A program made the translations under genes and the position numbers. A stretch of DNA of 64,000 bases from Antitrichia curtipendula (taxonomy: Eukaryota; Streptophyta; Bryopsida; Hypnales; Leucodontaceae): assembly GCA_951230915.1 (NCBI GenBank), contig OX579642.1, positions 13,020,001 through 13,084,000 of the forward strand. Reading direction: 5' to 3'. This document shows positions 1 through 12,302 of this stretch, piece by piece; position 1 is the first letter of the stretch, and the number at the start of each line of letters is the position of its first letter. The notes beneath the pieces are model-generated. The model saw nothing but the letters and a program-made list of their open reading frames with translations. It made no database searches and was not told where the DNA came from.

Positions 1-210
1 AAATGTCTACTCTATAATATACATTGTCCACGGTCATGGGTATTTGAGATAACAAAGAGAGGAAAAATCCAGGTAATTTATATATAATCCAAATGTTTAA
101 ACCCACGGTTATAGGTAGCCAGCTATAATTTTTATTATAAAAAAGTTCCTGCTCACAAGCTCACAAGCTCACAGGCTCACCACTCCACGCTCGCCTGCTA
201 GCAACCCTGC
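1..210 (+). mobile_element. 3' end module of a MULE-associated element (truncated by window edge)
   Basis: The segment holds two CACGGT-TATAGG-like blocks (about 31-50 and 101-116), then four CTCAC-type repeats (151-180) and a block reading CCACGCTCGC followed by CTAGCAACCCTGCA (184-212). The same blocks, in the same order, occur downstream of both MULE transposase genes in this window (22284-23336 on + and 52690-51936 on -). I infer the right end of a third, internally shortened relative; the CATCC array seen in the other two is missing. It ends in CAACCCTG, the complement of a hAT-like CAGGGTTG terminus, so the superfamily is not settled. Confidence 0.45.
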
Positions 211-804
211 ACATTCTTGCCCTAAATGTACTCTCTATTCATGAGAGTCTTAGGTCAATTTTAAAAACACCTATTTTCAGTACTTTGAAAATTTAGAATT
301 TATTCATACAATGTCCAAAAAATGCATTTTAAGAATCTAGAATGCCCTTTTGACTACCAACACAAGTCTACAATTTTTGTAAAAATGAACACCATATTGG
401 ATTGTTTGTTATATCAATTTTAGATGTGATTACCTTATCGTTAGTTTTATAATGAGTAGGTTATGAACATCTCTTAGTGTTGTGATATGTTGAGTGTTGT
501 TCATTGTTTTAAGAGATCATTATATAGTTGTGACTAATATAGATTAGGATGATCACTAGAGATGAGATCCACATGATTTTCTTCTTTTATTATAATTTTT
601 TGTTATATTTTGCATACAAGATTGGTTTGAAGCAAGATTTTAGTTATGAGGTGAAGACTTGACCTCTAGTTATGGTCTTGTTCTCTACATCTTAATTTCC
701 TTTGAAATCTACATTGCATTTGAATTTTTATTTGCTCAACATTTCTTGGAGGAGAAGGCTAGAATACTAAAAGAATGTTTGTAGCATTCAATCATAATTG
801 TCTA
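211..804. other. AT-rich stretch without recognisable feature
   Basis: No long reading frame, tandem repeat or terminal inverted repeat seen. Ends at the TA (803-804) flanking the first TA-element. Confidence 0.4.
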
Positions 805-1741
805 GCCCCTAAACGTCCAAACTGCCTTTTTTGGCAACATAGCAATTTTGGGCAGCTCATTGCGTATGGAGTTTTTATTGTTTTTTGCTGAAATTTTCAC
901 ACAATATGGGGACAAGGTTTATCTTTAAGGCCCAACAATTTTCATAACTTTTGACTTCATTGTTCAAAAGTTATTGCATGATCTGTAATTTTCAATGCTC
1001 GACGGGCAGTCCAAAAAAAAATCTAAAAATCTAAAAAAATAAAAATTTCAAAAATAAAAATTTGTAATTGGCTCTTTAGATTTATATATACTTGGAAAGC
1101 TTTGAATCATTTCATTTTGATTTATGAGATGAAAGTTATGAGGTGCTCTAGTTTGCGGGTAGTTATGGATTCCCTACTCAAAAATAAACTTTGGAGTCCT
1201 TAATTTAACTCAATTTTTAATATTTTTTGAAAAAAGAAGAAGCATATAATGTAAATTGTTTATTACTATATTACCACCGTTGGGATTAGAATTTTTCAAT
1301 TTTATAATTAAATTCTTAACAATTTAGTGTTTTGAATCATTCTCTACTTCTTTCTACTTGCTATACTTTTTCTATATGTTGTACAATTCCAAATGATCTA
1401 AATTTTTTTAAGCATGTAGCCAACTTGCCTTGAAGAATGAATCCAAAGAAGCACAATCATTATGGAGATTTTTTGATACAAATGTGACCTTGTGAAGTGC
1501 AGCTGCCCGTATTTTTACAGGGCTAAGAAAATGAGTTTTGTCACTTCAAACGTTAGAATCTTGCAATCTACACGGTGAAAAATTCTGAAATTTTTCCACA
1601 TATTTTCAAACTAGTTTACTACAAGATCCTACGGTTACTTTGTCCAAAAATGTTTTTTTTTATCTAAAATTTGGTGCTTGTATCAGAAATGGCAGTTTTG
1701 GACTGTTTTTAGTGAAAACATAGTCTCCGACGTTTAGGGGC
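805..1741 (-). mobile_element. TA-flanked non-autonomous element, copy a
   Basis: A 937-bp element bounded by inverted termini GCCCCTAAACGTC and GACGTTTAGGGGC, with TA on each side (803-804 and 1742-1743). The inner ends carry a CTTTTTTGGCAACATAGC block on one side and a GTGAAAACATAGTC block on the other. The orientation is opposite to the copies at 5774 and 8545. There is no credible protein. TA flanks and short termini fit a Tc1/mariner-type (Stowaway-like) or a PIF-type non-autonomous element; the source transposase is not visible. Confidence 0.7.
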
Positions 1742-1849
1742 TAGACAAAGAATGGAGGACAATCAAACTATGATTTTCAATGGTTTTCTAGGATCAAATA
1801 TATTTTCTTTGTATACTATATTTGTCAATACTCAATACAACAAAACATT

Positions 1850-2774
1850 AATCTCTAAAGAATCAAACTGCATTTTTTTTTTGGCAATATAGCAATTTTG
1901 GATAGCTCACTATGAATGAAAAAAAAAAAATTCTTTGAAATTTTCACACAACATGTGCCCAAGGGTAGCTTTAAGGCCCAAAAATTTTCATAAATTTTGA
2001 CTACATGGTTAAAAAATAATTGTATGATGTGTAATTTTCAGCAATTAGCGAGCAACTTGGGCAACTCAAAAAAATTCTTTAAAAATCAAATTTTTAAGAA
2101 ATAAAAATTTGAAATTGGTTTCTAAGATTTATATATGTGAAAATCTTTTAATCATTCTATTTTGATTAATGACATGGAAGATACGAGGAGTTTTAGTTTG
2201 TGGGTACTTATGGTTTCTCTATTCTAAAATAAACTTTGAAGTTCATTATTTAATTTAATTTTTAACATTTTTGAAAAATAAATAAATAATAAGAAGTAGA
2301 TTTTTTATTACAATTTTACAACCATTAGGATTGGCATTTTTCAATTCCATAACTAAATTCTCAACAATTTAATATTTTGAATCATTCTCTACTTCTTTCT
2401 ACTCACTATTTTTTTCCTACATGTTGTACAATTCTAAATGATCTCAAATTTTTCAAGCATGTAGCCAACTTGCCTTGAAGAATGAATCCAAAGAAGCACC
2501 ACCATTTGGGACATTTTTTCATACAAATGTGACCTTGTGAAGTGCAATCGCCTGTTTTTTGCAAGGCCAAAAAAAGGATTTTTGTCACTTCAAACTCTAA
2601 CATCTTGCAATCTACACGGCAAGAAGTTTCCGAATTTTTTCCACATCTTCTCAAACTAACTTACTTAAGATCATATAGTTACATATGTCCAAAAATGATT
2701 TTTTCTAAAATTTGGTACTTGTACTAGAAATGGCAGTTTTGAAGTGTTCTTGGTGAAAACATAGTCAAAAAGTA
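1850..2774 (-). mobile_element. TA-flanked element family, copy b (worn ends)
   Basis: Aligns along its length with copy a: it starts near TCTAAAGAATCAAACTGC and ends near GTGAAAACATAGTC. The ends have lost the CCCCTAAA identity, so exact limits are approximate. The small reading frames inside on both strands coincide with frames in other copies but differ by frameshifts, which argues against coding. Confidence 0.6.
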
Positions 2775-3499
2775 CCAAATATTAGAAAGGTTTTCACCAA
2801 GAAGACTTCAAAACATGAGTCATCACCTTCAACCATAACTTAAATAGTAGATTTACAAACAAATGTGCACCTCAATTAACTCTTCAACCTCAAAGGTTAA
2901 GGAATATATTTGTTCGAGTACTTATCACAATGTGCATATAATTGTAATGATATGAATTATTATAAATTTATTAAAACAACACATTGTGGATTAAACTACA
3001 CAAAGAAATGGCACTTGCACAACAGCATACTCAAAAAGGCTATTTATAAATAAAAGGACACAAATTAAGGACCTTCAGTTGTTTGCTTGTTTTGTCAAAG
3101 GGTTTGGCTTCCATCAGTCTGCTGTAGAATTCCTGAACAGCAGTTTTCACAAAACACATACCGGTATGTCCCTATAACCTTTCTTTGTACTATAGAATAC
3201 CAGGTGTCTATTCTAAGTTCCTAATCTACTATGCCTAAGGTAGTCTGTTCTAAAAGCGACCATGCCACACTACAGCGGTACATTTTTCTTTCTTCAATGT
3301 ACCAACATTGAACATTTCAGGAGGTGGGTGCTTCTAACGACCACAACTTTTCAACTTCAAATTTTTCTTAACTAATTCTACAAAGGTCCAAAAAATATGA
3401 AACGACTTGGGTTAGGTGTCAATTCTATTTTTCTTCCTACTAAAATTTACTGGAAATTGTTTCAAGGAAACTAGCTTCTCCCAAAAGGCAATCAGCTCT
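2775..3499. other. Unique AT-rich spacer
   Basis: No gene, repeat or terminal motif recognised in this stretch between copies b and c. Confidence 0.4.
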
Positions 3500-4505
3500 T
3501 AATCCTAAGGGACCAACATGCGTTTTTTGGCAATATAGAAATTTTGGGTAGGTACATGTGACTAGAGATTTGCATATTTTTGGCTGAAATTTTAACCCCT
3601 AAAAGACCGTTGTCCCTTCAGGGAACAAATGGGATTTTGGGTAGGTACCTTCAGGCTGAATTTTTGTTGTGATTTTATGAAACTTTTTTTGAAGATAGAA
3701 AAACTGATAAGCTATGTGGAAATATGTTTTTTTTCACAATCAGTGCCCGGGAACAACTATTATGACCAAATAAGCTCAAAACAGGGGAGGGGGAGCTTGG
3801 GCAACAAAAAAAATATTTTCAAAAATTTGAATTCTTTTTTTAATATTCTTGTCTATCTGTAAAGCTTTGATTCATTTCATTTGGATTTGTTATGAAAAAG
3901 TTATGGACGTTCTTGTTTTGGGGGCAGTTAGAGCATCTTCTTGAAAAAAATAACTTCTAGGATTCATTTATGAATGCAATTTTTCAAAATTTTCAATTTT
4001 TTTTTTTTGCATGGTTTAGTTTACTTGCTAGAACAATCTCACCATGGGGATTAGTGCATTTTAATTCCATCTAAAATACATGAATATTTTATTTTTTCCA
4101 TCTATCTTGTACCTACTTCTACTTAACAATATTTTTAAGAATGATGATTAAGTTTTTTTGAAATTTTTTTTTCTTCCTAGACTCTAAACTCAATTTTCTA
4201 CTATAAAGATTAAAAGCTCAAAATGCTGTAGTGCAAAAAATTTAAGTTAAAAATGTTTTTTAAGTCAAAAATCTAATCCTGCAATGTGCTGAAAATTTTG
4301 TTTTTTTCACTTTAAATGCAGATGTCTTGCAATCTGTGTGTTCAAATTATTTTTTTTAATTCACATATTCTTATACTAGTTAGGTGTAAGATCCTGCAGT
4401 TAGATGTGCAAAAAAATTATTTTCAACTTTTTATACCCTTTGCTATAGAAATGGCAATTTTGAGTGTTTTTTGGCAAAAAAAAGGCCTTGGGCCTTTAGG
4501 GGTTA
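3500..4505 (-). mobile_element. TA-flanked element family, copy c (divergent, duplicated left end)
   Basis: The left end (CCTAAGGGACC then CGTTTTTTGGCAATATAG) and right end (GGCCTTTAGGGGTTA) match the family; the interior is clearly more divergent than in the other copies. A second terminus-like block, AACCCCTAAAAGACC, lies at about 3595-3609, and ATTTTGGGTAGGTAC occurs twice (about 3540 and 3634). This implies a duplicated or nested left end. Confidence 0.55.
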
Positions 4506-5340
4506 GTAGAAGTTGTGCACAAGGAATATCTTTCATACGCACTAAATTTCATGTTATTTGGAAATACGAGTCAAAAGTTATGGCCTAATATGTTAATTTT
4601 TTCCCCGGCCGAGCAGTCCGGGCAGATCAGAAATAATCACTATTTTCATAAACAAAAATTTGAAATTGGTTTTCTAGAGTTATGTATATGTGGAAAGCTT
4701 TGAACCATTTCATTTTGACCAATGAGTCAAAAGTTATGAGGATTTTAGTTTGCAGGGTACTTATGGATTCTCTACTCTAAAATAAACTTTGAAGTCCTTT
4801 ATCTTATTCAGTTTTCAATATTTTTGGAAAAAAATAAAAACATAGAATGTAGATTATTTATTATAGCATTTCAACCATTGGGATTGGCATTTTTCAATTC
4901 CATAACCAAATTCTTAACAATTTAGTGTTTTGAATCATTCTCGACTTCTTTCTACTTACTATTTTTTTCCTATATGTTGTGCAATTCCAAATGATGTGAA
5001 ATTTATTAAGCATGTAACCAACTTGTCTAGGAAAAAGATTCCAAAGAAGCACCACCATTTTGGACATTTTTTCATAGAAAAGTGAGCTTGTGAAGTGCAC
5101 CTGTCCTGTTTTTGTAGGGCCAAAAAAAATGATTGCAATGAATTTGAATGCTTATATCTTGCAGTCCACATGGTGGAAATTTTTGAAATTTTTATCACAT
5201 TTTCTCAATTAAGTATATTACAAAATCTTATGGTTACATGTGTCAAAAAAAAAAAAAAAATTCAAAAATTTGGTACTTGTAGTAAAAATGGCAGTTCTTG
5301 AGCGTTTTCAGTGAAAACATAGTCATGGAACTTTAGGGGT
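4506..5340 (-). mobile_element. TA-flanked element family, copy d (left end missing)
   Basis: Begins directly at the right end of copy c without its own left terminus and runs to ACTTTAGGGGT at 5340. The interior matches copies a and b. The abutment suggests one element inserted into another, or recombination between two copies. Confidence 0.55.
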
Positions 5341-5345
5341 TAAAT

Positions 5346-5376
5346 GGCAGTATACTTTAGGAGTATGTATACTGCC
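5346..5376. repeat. Perfect 10-bp inverted repeat
   Basis: GGCAGTATAC (5346-5355) and GTATACTGCC (5367-5376) are exact reverse complements separated by 11 bases, directly outside copy d. Could form a short hairpin; no function is implied. Confidence 0.7.
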
Positions 5377-5773
5377 TCAGCACTTGTCCCGCTTTCCTAT
5401 TGATCACTCTTGCCCTAATGCCCTCAAGCCTCTATTGGATTTACCTCCATCACATTGAAGGTACTATTCAGCAGGGAAGGAATCCTACAGCCGGCAGCCG
5501 AATAGCATATGACCTTACAACTTGCAAATCTACTGCAAACACGATATTGGGTTGCAAAAGGAAGTAGACACTGTCTATCCTCTCAATCTGAACTCCCATT
5601 CCCTGTCACAAATGCAGTAGCACTTTGTAAGAAAGAAAAATTTCCCAGAATTGTAATGCATTCAAAGGAAAAGGTGAACTAAATTGCTAGATTTGTGTCT
5701 ATAATGTGAGTTCCTTACATGGGTAACACATTTTTGTAGCTTGCATTTCAGGACTATTGCACAACTACTATTA
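5377..5773. other. Spacer without recognisable feature
   Basis: No reading frame or repeat of note between copies d and e. Confidence 0.4.
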
Positions 5774-6721
5774 ACCCCTAAAGGTTTTTGACTATGTTTT
5801 CACAAAAAATGCTCCCAAACTGCCATTTTTAGTACATGTACCAAATTTTGGGAAAAAAAACATTTTTGGACACATATAACCGTAGGATCTTGTAGTAAAC
5901 TAGTTTAATAAAATGTGGAAAAAATTTCAGAAATTTCCACCATGTAGATTGCAAGAAATTAGCATTTGAAGTGACAAAAATCCTTTTTTTGTCCCTGCGA
6001 AAAACCGGGCAGCTGCACTTCACATGGTCACATTTGTATGAAAAAATGTCCAAAATGGTGGTAACTCTTTGGACTAATTTTTTAAAGCAAGTTAGCTACA
6101 TGCTTGAAAAATTTCAGATCATTTGGAATTGTACAACACATAGGAAAAAAGTAGTAAGTAGAAAGAAGTAGAAAATGATTCAAAACACTAAATTGTTAAG
6201 GATTTAATTATGGAATTGAAAAATGTCAATCCAAACGATTGTAATGTTGTAATAAACAATCTACACCTTGTGTTTATATTTTTTTCCAAAAATATTGAAA
6301 ATTGAGTTAAATAAAGGACTTCAAAGTTTATTTTAGAGTAGAGATTCCATAACTACCCGCAAACTACCCACAACTAAAATTCCTCATAACTTTCATCTCA
6401 TAAATCAAAGTGGAATGATTCAAAGCTTTCCTTGTGCACATAAATCTAGAGAACCAATTTCAAATTTTTATTTCTCTAGAAAATGATTTTTAAAGAAGTT
6501 TTTTTTGCTGCCCGGGCTGCCCGCCGAACAATGAAAACTACATATCATACCATAACTTTTTAACCATGTGGTCAAAAGTTATGAAAATTGTTGGGCTCTA
6601 AAGCTACTCCTCAGGCACATCTTGTTCGAAAATTTCAAAGAAAAAAAATAAAAATTCCATTCGTGGTGAGCTGCCCAAAAACGCTATGTTGTCAAAAAAC
6701 GGTGTTTGGTCCTTTAGGGGT
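5774..6721 (+). mobile_element. TA-flanked element family, copy e (well-preserved reference copy)
   Basis: A 948-bp element with termini ACCCCTAAAGG and CCTTTAGGGGT and TA flanks at 5772-5773 and 6722-6723. It contains the family's inner blocks: GACTATGTTTTCAC near the left end, and a GCTGCCCGGGCTGCCCG motif and CGCTATGTTGTCAAAAAAC toward the right. No transposase. The flanks look clean, so this is the best copy for a consensus together with 8545-9463. Confidence 0.75.
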
Positions 6722-6943
6722 TAATACTGCTTGAAACATAATAACAGAAAAGAACATGCACCGTGTACAAGGTCGGTGTAAAAGTTGCTTGTCTAAGCCT
6801 TGGAGATAGAAGAACTCATATTTCACAACCCTCCTGACAATTATTTGAACTTCACCCCCACTACTGTGGTCTACATGAACTTCAGCACACTTTCAAACTT
6901 CATCAACAACACTAGTAGCTTCTTCTCCTGTACCTCTAGCATG

Positions 6944-7084
6944 CTAACACTTCTGCTTCAGTCGACAAAAAACACACTTTGAAAATCTTTTCTGCATTTC
7001 ATCCTTCTTGGAACGTAGGCAACATTTGCATTCTGGGCTTTTACATCTTTTAAATGGAACTTTGTCGTTCACCTGCCATGCCAT
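6944..7084 (-). CDS. Small Cys-rich reading frame, possible exon of a decayed gene
   Basis: A 46-residue frame from ATG (7084) to TAG (6944). It is basic and carries CKSPECKCCLRSKKDE and then CVFCRLKQKC, that is C-x4-C-x-C-C followed by C-x2-C-x5-C. The spacing suggests a zinc-binding module. The frame continues after the stop with coding-like sequence to about 6776 with one more stop (TGA), as expected of a gene losing its frame. The protein family is not recognised. The neighbouring minus-strand remnants at 7793-8276 may be other exons of the same gene. It is too short to be sure it is coding. Confidence 0.3.
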   Translation of the reverse strand: MAWQVNDKVPFKRCKSPECKCCLRSKKDEMQKRFSKCVFCRLKQKC

Positions 7085-7792
7085 TACATGCATTACAATT
7101 AGCATTCATACTGATGGTACTTGCTGACACGCTTGATGTTGCACCAGGTAGGTAGTTAATCTGTACATGCACATGAATGTCCATACTCTGGTTTCACTAG
7201 TAATGAACTTATATGACATTAATAAACCAAGAAGGTGGAAATCACGAAATCACGAAATCACGAAATCACTACAGCTGTACCTTCAATGTCATGGAATTTA
7301 ATAAGCAAAAATGACATGATTCATATGAAGTAATATAAAAAATAAAACCTTTTTGAATACATTGATATAACTCTATTCAGTTGTGACAAAGGTCTTTTCC
7401 ACAGCAATGAGTGCAAAATCCAAAATGAATGGAAACAATGCCTTTATGCCTTATGACGTCAACACAACCAACTGCCAAAAGCACAACAAAAATCACATAC
7501 ATGACCATTTACAGAAGAGAAGAAACTCAAAGTTTTCAAATTACTCATTCAACAAATAAAGAATCATTATCTGCAATATGTTGTACAATAATGACAAGAG
7601 CAGTCCTCATGAACAATCTCGCCCTACATGGGGCATGCAGAAACCTGGTGACATTCACTATAGACATCCACTCATACTTGCACTTCCTCATTAAAAGAAA
7701 AATGAAGGATAAAAACAAAGTCGTCTCGCACTATGAAATCTTAATTTCTGTCCATGTCTTCAGAGCCAGTGTAGGAAAGCAGTCTGGGATAT

Positions 7793-8029
7793 TTACCTCA
7801 TGATGTGCATTTCTTTTTGAAGGCACCAGTTACGTTGCTTGTAGAAATTTCTTTGCTGCCTGAGAGAATTCATTGCCACAGAACAACTATCCCTCACACA
7901 TCTTGGCATTGGATCAAAGCGACCAAGTATACACAACAGTGGTGGCCTAATACCTCTGTGGCCATCTCCAACAGCAGACAAAGTACCACTGCTCCCATTT
8001 GCATACCATTCATGAAGTAGCCCATCTGA
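7793..8029 (-). pseudogene. Remnant exon of an unrecognised minus-strand gene
   Basis: One open frame of 78 codons on the minus strand, rich in Arg, Cys and Gly, ending at TGA (7795-7793). Just upstream in reading direction is AAGGTAAGAG, and downstream CATGAGGTAAAT; both look like 5' splice sites, so intron-exon borders may lie here. I do not recognise the family. The overlapping plus-strand frames have poorer composition and no splice context. It is grouped with 6944-7084 and 8040-8276 because all three are on the same strand and interrupted only by scattered stops. Confidence 0.3.
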
Positions 8030-8039
8030 CTCTTACCTT

Positions 8040-8276
8040 CAAAGTTTTTTAACATTCACCTGACAACCTTCATGTATAAAGTTCCTGATTGTTGCTAGGA
8101 TCTAAAGGGCTCAAGGGCAAAATCACCTTGAATTCACATCTGCCCTCAATTGTCACAACAACATTTTAAGCCTTCTTCATTCCACCTTGGGATAAACAAA
8201 TGTCTTCTAAGTGGAGACATTAAATCACTTTCGTCACCTCCTCTGATTCATGAATTTCATGATCTTCGAGGATGAC
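8040..8276 (-). pseudogene. Decayed coding segment, unknown family
   Basis: In one minus-strand frame the translation reads like protein (for example LEDICLSQGG and VVVTIEGRCEFKVILPLSP) but is broken by about four stops within 80 codons. It precedes the frame at 7793-8029. I read it as part of the same dead gene; the product is unknown. Confidence 0.25.
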
Positions 8277-8544
8277 GGCACTCATACTTCTCCTTCATAC
8301 TTCTCCTGCAGGGAGTTCCGTAATGACCTTGCAATATAATGAAAGGGCCCCTTTCTGTCTACCTACATTGCGACCTGATTGTGTACTTCCTCGAACTGCA
8401 AAAATAATTACACCTCAGCTCCTTTCATTGCTAAAAAAACACAAATGCTACAAAATAAAGTGCATGAAAGACGGAAGTCTAGGAGTCCTTGTTAATCATA
8501 ATCAACCAATTGTTCAAATTCTAATAATTTCCACAAATTGTTTA

Positions 8545-9463
8545 ACCCCTAAAGGTTGTTTTCACCAAAACCACTCCAAAACTGCTATTTCTAATACAAG
8601 TACCAAATTTTAGGAAAAAAAACATTCTTGGAAACATTTAACTGTAGGATCTTGTATTAAACTAGTTTGAGAAGTTGTGGAAAAAATTTCAGAAATTTTC
8701 ACCATGTGGATTGCAAGATAATAGCGTTTGAATTGACGAATATCTTTTTTTTGTCCCTGCAAAAATCCCGGCAGCTGCACTTCACAAAGTCACATTTGTA
8801 TGAAAAATGTTCAAAATGGTGGTTATTCTTTGAATTCATTCTTCAAGGCAAGTTGGTTACATGCTTGAAAAATTTCAGATAATTTGAAATTGTAAAACAT
8901 ATAGGAAAAAAATAGTAAGTAGAAAGAGGTAGAGAATGTTCAAAACACTAAATTGTTAAAAATTTATTTATGGAATTGAAAAATGACAATCCCAACGGTT
9001 GCAATGTTGTAATAAACAATCTACACCCAACGTTTTTATTTCTTTTCAAAAGTATTGAAAATTGAGTTAAATGAAGGACTTCAAAGTTTATCTTAGAGTA
9101 TAGATTCCATAACTATCGTCAAATTAAGACTCCTCGTAACTTTCATCTCATTGATCAAAATGGAATGATTCAAATCTTCCCACGTATATATAAATCTAAA
9201 GAACCAATTTCAATTTTTTTTAAAAGTGATTTTTAAAGAAGTTTTTTTAGCCGCCCGGGTTGCCCGCTGACCAATGAAAATGACATATCATGCAATAACT
9301 TTTTAACCACATATTCAAAAGTTATGAAAATTGTTGGGCCTTAAAGCTACTCCTTGGGCACATTTTGTGTGAAATTTTATAGAAAAAAAATAAAAATTCT
9401 GATCGTAGTGAGTTGCCCAAAATCGCTACGTTGTCAAAAAGCGATGTTTGGTCCTTTAGGGGT
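8545..9463 (+). mobile_element. TA-flanked element family, copy f
   Basis: A 919-bp element with ACCCCTAAAGG and CCTTTAGGGGT termini and TA flanks (8543-8544 and 9464-9465). Collinear with copy e over its whole length with small indels. No transposase frame. Confidence 0.75.
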
Positions 9464-9854
9464 TAAGTCACAATAAGAGAAATTGAACATTGTGATAGAA
9501 AAAATACCTAACCAAACTACAACTTCAAAGCAAAACAAATTCATAATCCAATCGTATTGATGCAACAAAATGGAGAAATTAGAAATACAGTTCAAGGAAA
9601 AAATGGAAATTCCTAGGACAAGTACACATCGATCAAACTAACTAATGTACACTTTCCCTTATTCCACCAAATTTGAAGAAAAAAATGATTGTTTTTCTTT
9701 ACTCTTGATATATACCATGAAACATGCCCCATTCCATGCATATCTTCTAAGAAAAAACATTTTGCAAAGTGTTGATTTCATCTCAAGTTTCACTTTCTTC
9801 GGTGCTTGGACAAATATAATGGTTTTCAAATGTCATTTGACATCTGTGAAGGAT
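9464..9854. other. Spacer before LTR L1
   Basis: AT-rich; a short plus-strand frame here has no recognisable content. The last bases before the LTR, TGAAGGAT, are purine-rich but too short to call a polypurine tract. Confidence 0.35.
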
Positions 9855-11425
9855 TGTGAACCCTCAAGTTAGCACTTGAAGCTCTGGATTTATTTTTCGC
9901 GATTTACTGTTAGTTTTTAGTGTGAATTCATGCAAAATAGCATGAATTAGTAGTTGAGAGGAGTTTGGTAGAAGTCCCTACCAGATTAGTGAAGAACCTT
10001 CATAAATTCATGGAAAGCACAAAATACTCTGCTTTTCTATGTTTATGTCTTAGTTCAGTGTCTTAGAGTCCATATTAACGTGTTAGAGAGATGTGAAGAT
10101 GTGAGAGTTAGCCAATTCTAGTGTCTTGTCCATGTAAACTTGATATGTGAGTACATGTGACAACCTGGCTAAATTATAAAAGTCTATATTCAGGTTTAGA
10201 AGTGTCTAGGTTCAATTCACGTAGAATTTGAACTAGTTATGTGAAGACCCGCAAATGTTGAAGAATACGACCCAGAATGCAAAGTAGAAGAAAGGTGAGG
10301 TGATTGGAGCTTATAGAAAGGTGCTTTTAGGGTAAAAGCATGCCAAGAGGTCAACAACGGAGCTAATCATCCATGACAAACCCCGGTACCAGATTAATTT
10401 CCCCCTCAGGCGGAAATTATTAAGGAATTGCTAAATTAAGCATCCTGATTGGAGGTTTGGTTTTGCCCTTGACTCTTAGACACTTCCCAAAAGATTGCCC
10501 AAAAATTTCGAGATTTTACAAAACTCCACAATGACTCCATGGGAAGTCAACCGCCTTTGAAACTGATGATAATTTCCTAGAAATTATCCAGAGTGCGGTA
10601 AAATCTCACTAAAAATTAGATTAGAGTTTTAAGTATTAAATAAGCAACCTGTCAAGTTTGAAGACTTTTTGATAGTCACAAGTACCCGAATTAGCAACAA
10701 CATCAAATTTAACAAGAATTTACAACATAGTGACGGGTTGACCGGTGAACCAAGAGCTAGCGATGTCTGAATGTCGCAAATGAGGAATGTTTTCTCACTT
10801 TCACAAACCTTCCAGGCAACCCTAGCTAGTTAGTTTTCTTGGGAAACTCAAATTCCATTAGTTGGGATTTTGACTTTTATCTAGAATTATCGTTAGTGGT
10901 TTTTACAAATATTTACAGCCTGGAAGAAGGGGGTAGAGGGTCTTCCAGACTAATTGGGGTCTTTTGAATACGATGGCGCAATCGATTTTCAATTTGGAGT
11001 TGTTCTCAAGAAGATAGAAAGAATTCAGTAGTAGGTTTGACTTTTTAGAGTAATTAGCGATAATTTGAGGTTAATTTACAAAATATTTTGGTGAAAGTCA
11101 AAGATTGGATTTAGTTAAGATTTCAAATCTTTCCTTTAAAAGCCAATTTAGATTAAGTTAAGAGTATTTGGAAATATCCTAGGATTCTTTGCAAAATATC
11201 TCAAGGTCAAAATGGTTAATTTCCTAAATATCTTTGGAAAAAATCTTAGATTTTATTTAGACAAGATTTCCTTTCTAATTAAGGCTTGTTCTAGAAGATT
11301 CTAATGATTAAACAAAGATTATTTAGCAAATATCTTGTAGTAGTTTAGAATTTAGTGTAGGATAAATTTTGAGTAAAAGAACTAATATCTCATGGTAAAC
11401 TAAGGTGGTGGGGCCTTCTAGCAAG

Positions 11426-11432
11426 TATATAA
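11426..11432 (+). promoter_or_regulatory. TATA box of LTR L1
   Basis: TATATAAGG within a GC-richer context. The inverted L1 copy has TATAAAAGG at the equivalent place (40441-40447 on -), so the box is conserved although the bases differ. Predicts transcription start near 11455, giving a U3 of about 1.6 kb. Confidence 0.55.
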
Positions 11433-11830
11433 GGCCCTCCTCTGAAGTTTCTCATACCTTCATTTTTCATTATCAAATCCATGCTCATTTTTCGTTTATT
11501 TGTTATTGCTCTGCTGTACTACCGACACGTTGTCGGAGTACTTTTAAGCCAAAAATTGGCTATTCCTTTACAATCTGTACTATTTCTCTTGTGTTTTGAA
11601 GGACTAGAGGGTCCCTTCAAACATATTGCTTTCTTGTTTGAATTTGGAGGCCGGAAGCCCCAAAACTTTGATTCTTTGCTTAAGATTACTTGAATACTAA
11701 TCCATTGTGGCACATAAACAGCATTTGGTACTAAAATACTTAAAGCAGCAAGGCTTGACTTTGCCAAAAGTATTTTGGACTAATTCCCTACTCAAAGTTC
11801 GTTGTATAACGGAATTTGAGTTTTTAATTG

Positions 11831-11955
11831 CTAATGTTCGGTTAAACACTTTCATGTGTACCTCCTTTAGCGGTTAATTGTTAACTTTCATTTGAAATTT
11901 TGGAAGGTTTGATTCTAATGTTCGGTTAAACACTGTCATGTGTACCTCCTTTAGC
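11831..11955 (+). repeat. Two 41-bp direct repeats in LTR L1
   Basis: The block beginning CTAATGTTCGGTTAAACAC and ending ACCTCCTTTAGC occurs at 11831-11871 and 11915-11955. Both copies are also present in the inverted LTR near 39870-39995, so the duplication predates their split. Confidence 0.75.
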
Positions 11956-12170
11956 ATCTAAAACTTTCGAAGTACTTAAACTTAATTTGTTCAATTTGTC
12001 CTGGGGTTGCTCTTGCACGGCGGAGCTCTGACCTTTAACAATTATCCTCGGAATTGTGGACGAAAAATAGCAATTGCCAAAGCTTGGCTGGTTAAAAGCT
12101 ATTTAAGCCCAAAACTAACACTAAGATCGACTCTCATAGTGTGTCATCTACCTTGTTGACCTAATCTAGA

Positions 12171-12302
12171 ATTGCTTTGCTTTAGTTATCCTAAAAATCC
12201 AACAATTAGTTAAAATTGCTTTGCGTTAGTTATCCTAAAAATCCAACGATTAGTTAAAATTGTTTTGCTTTAGTTATCCTAAAAATCCAACAATTAGTTA
12301 GA
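12171..12302 (+). repeat. 44-bp tandem repeat, three copies
   Basis: The unit starts ATTGCTTTGCTTTAG and contains TTATCCTAAAAATCC; starts at 12171, 12215 and 12259. Lies in the transcribed part of LTR L1. Confidence 0.75.

Noticed and set aside
5829..6171. Conserved small frames in the TA-elements on both strands
   Set aside because: Copies differ by frameshifts, and both strands are open over the same stretch; no excess of synonymous change is apparent.
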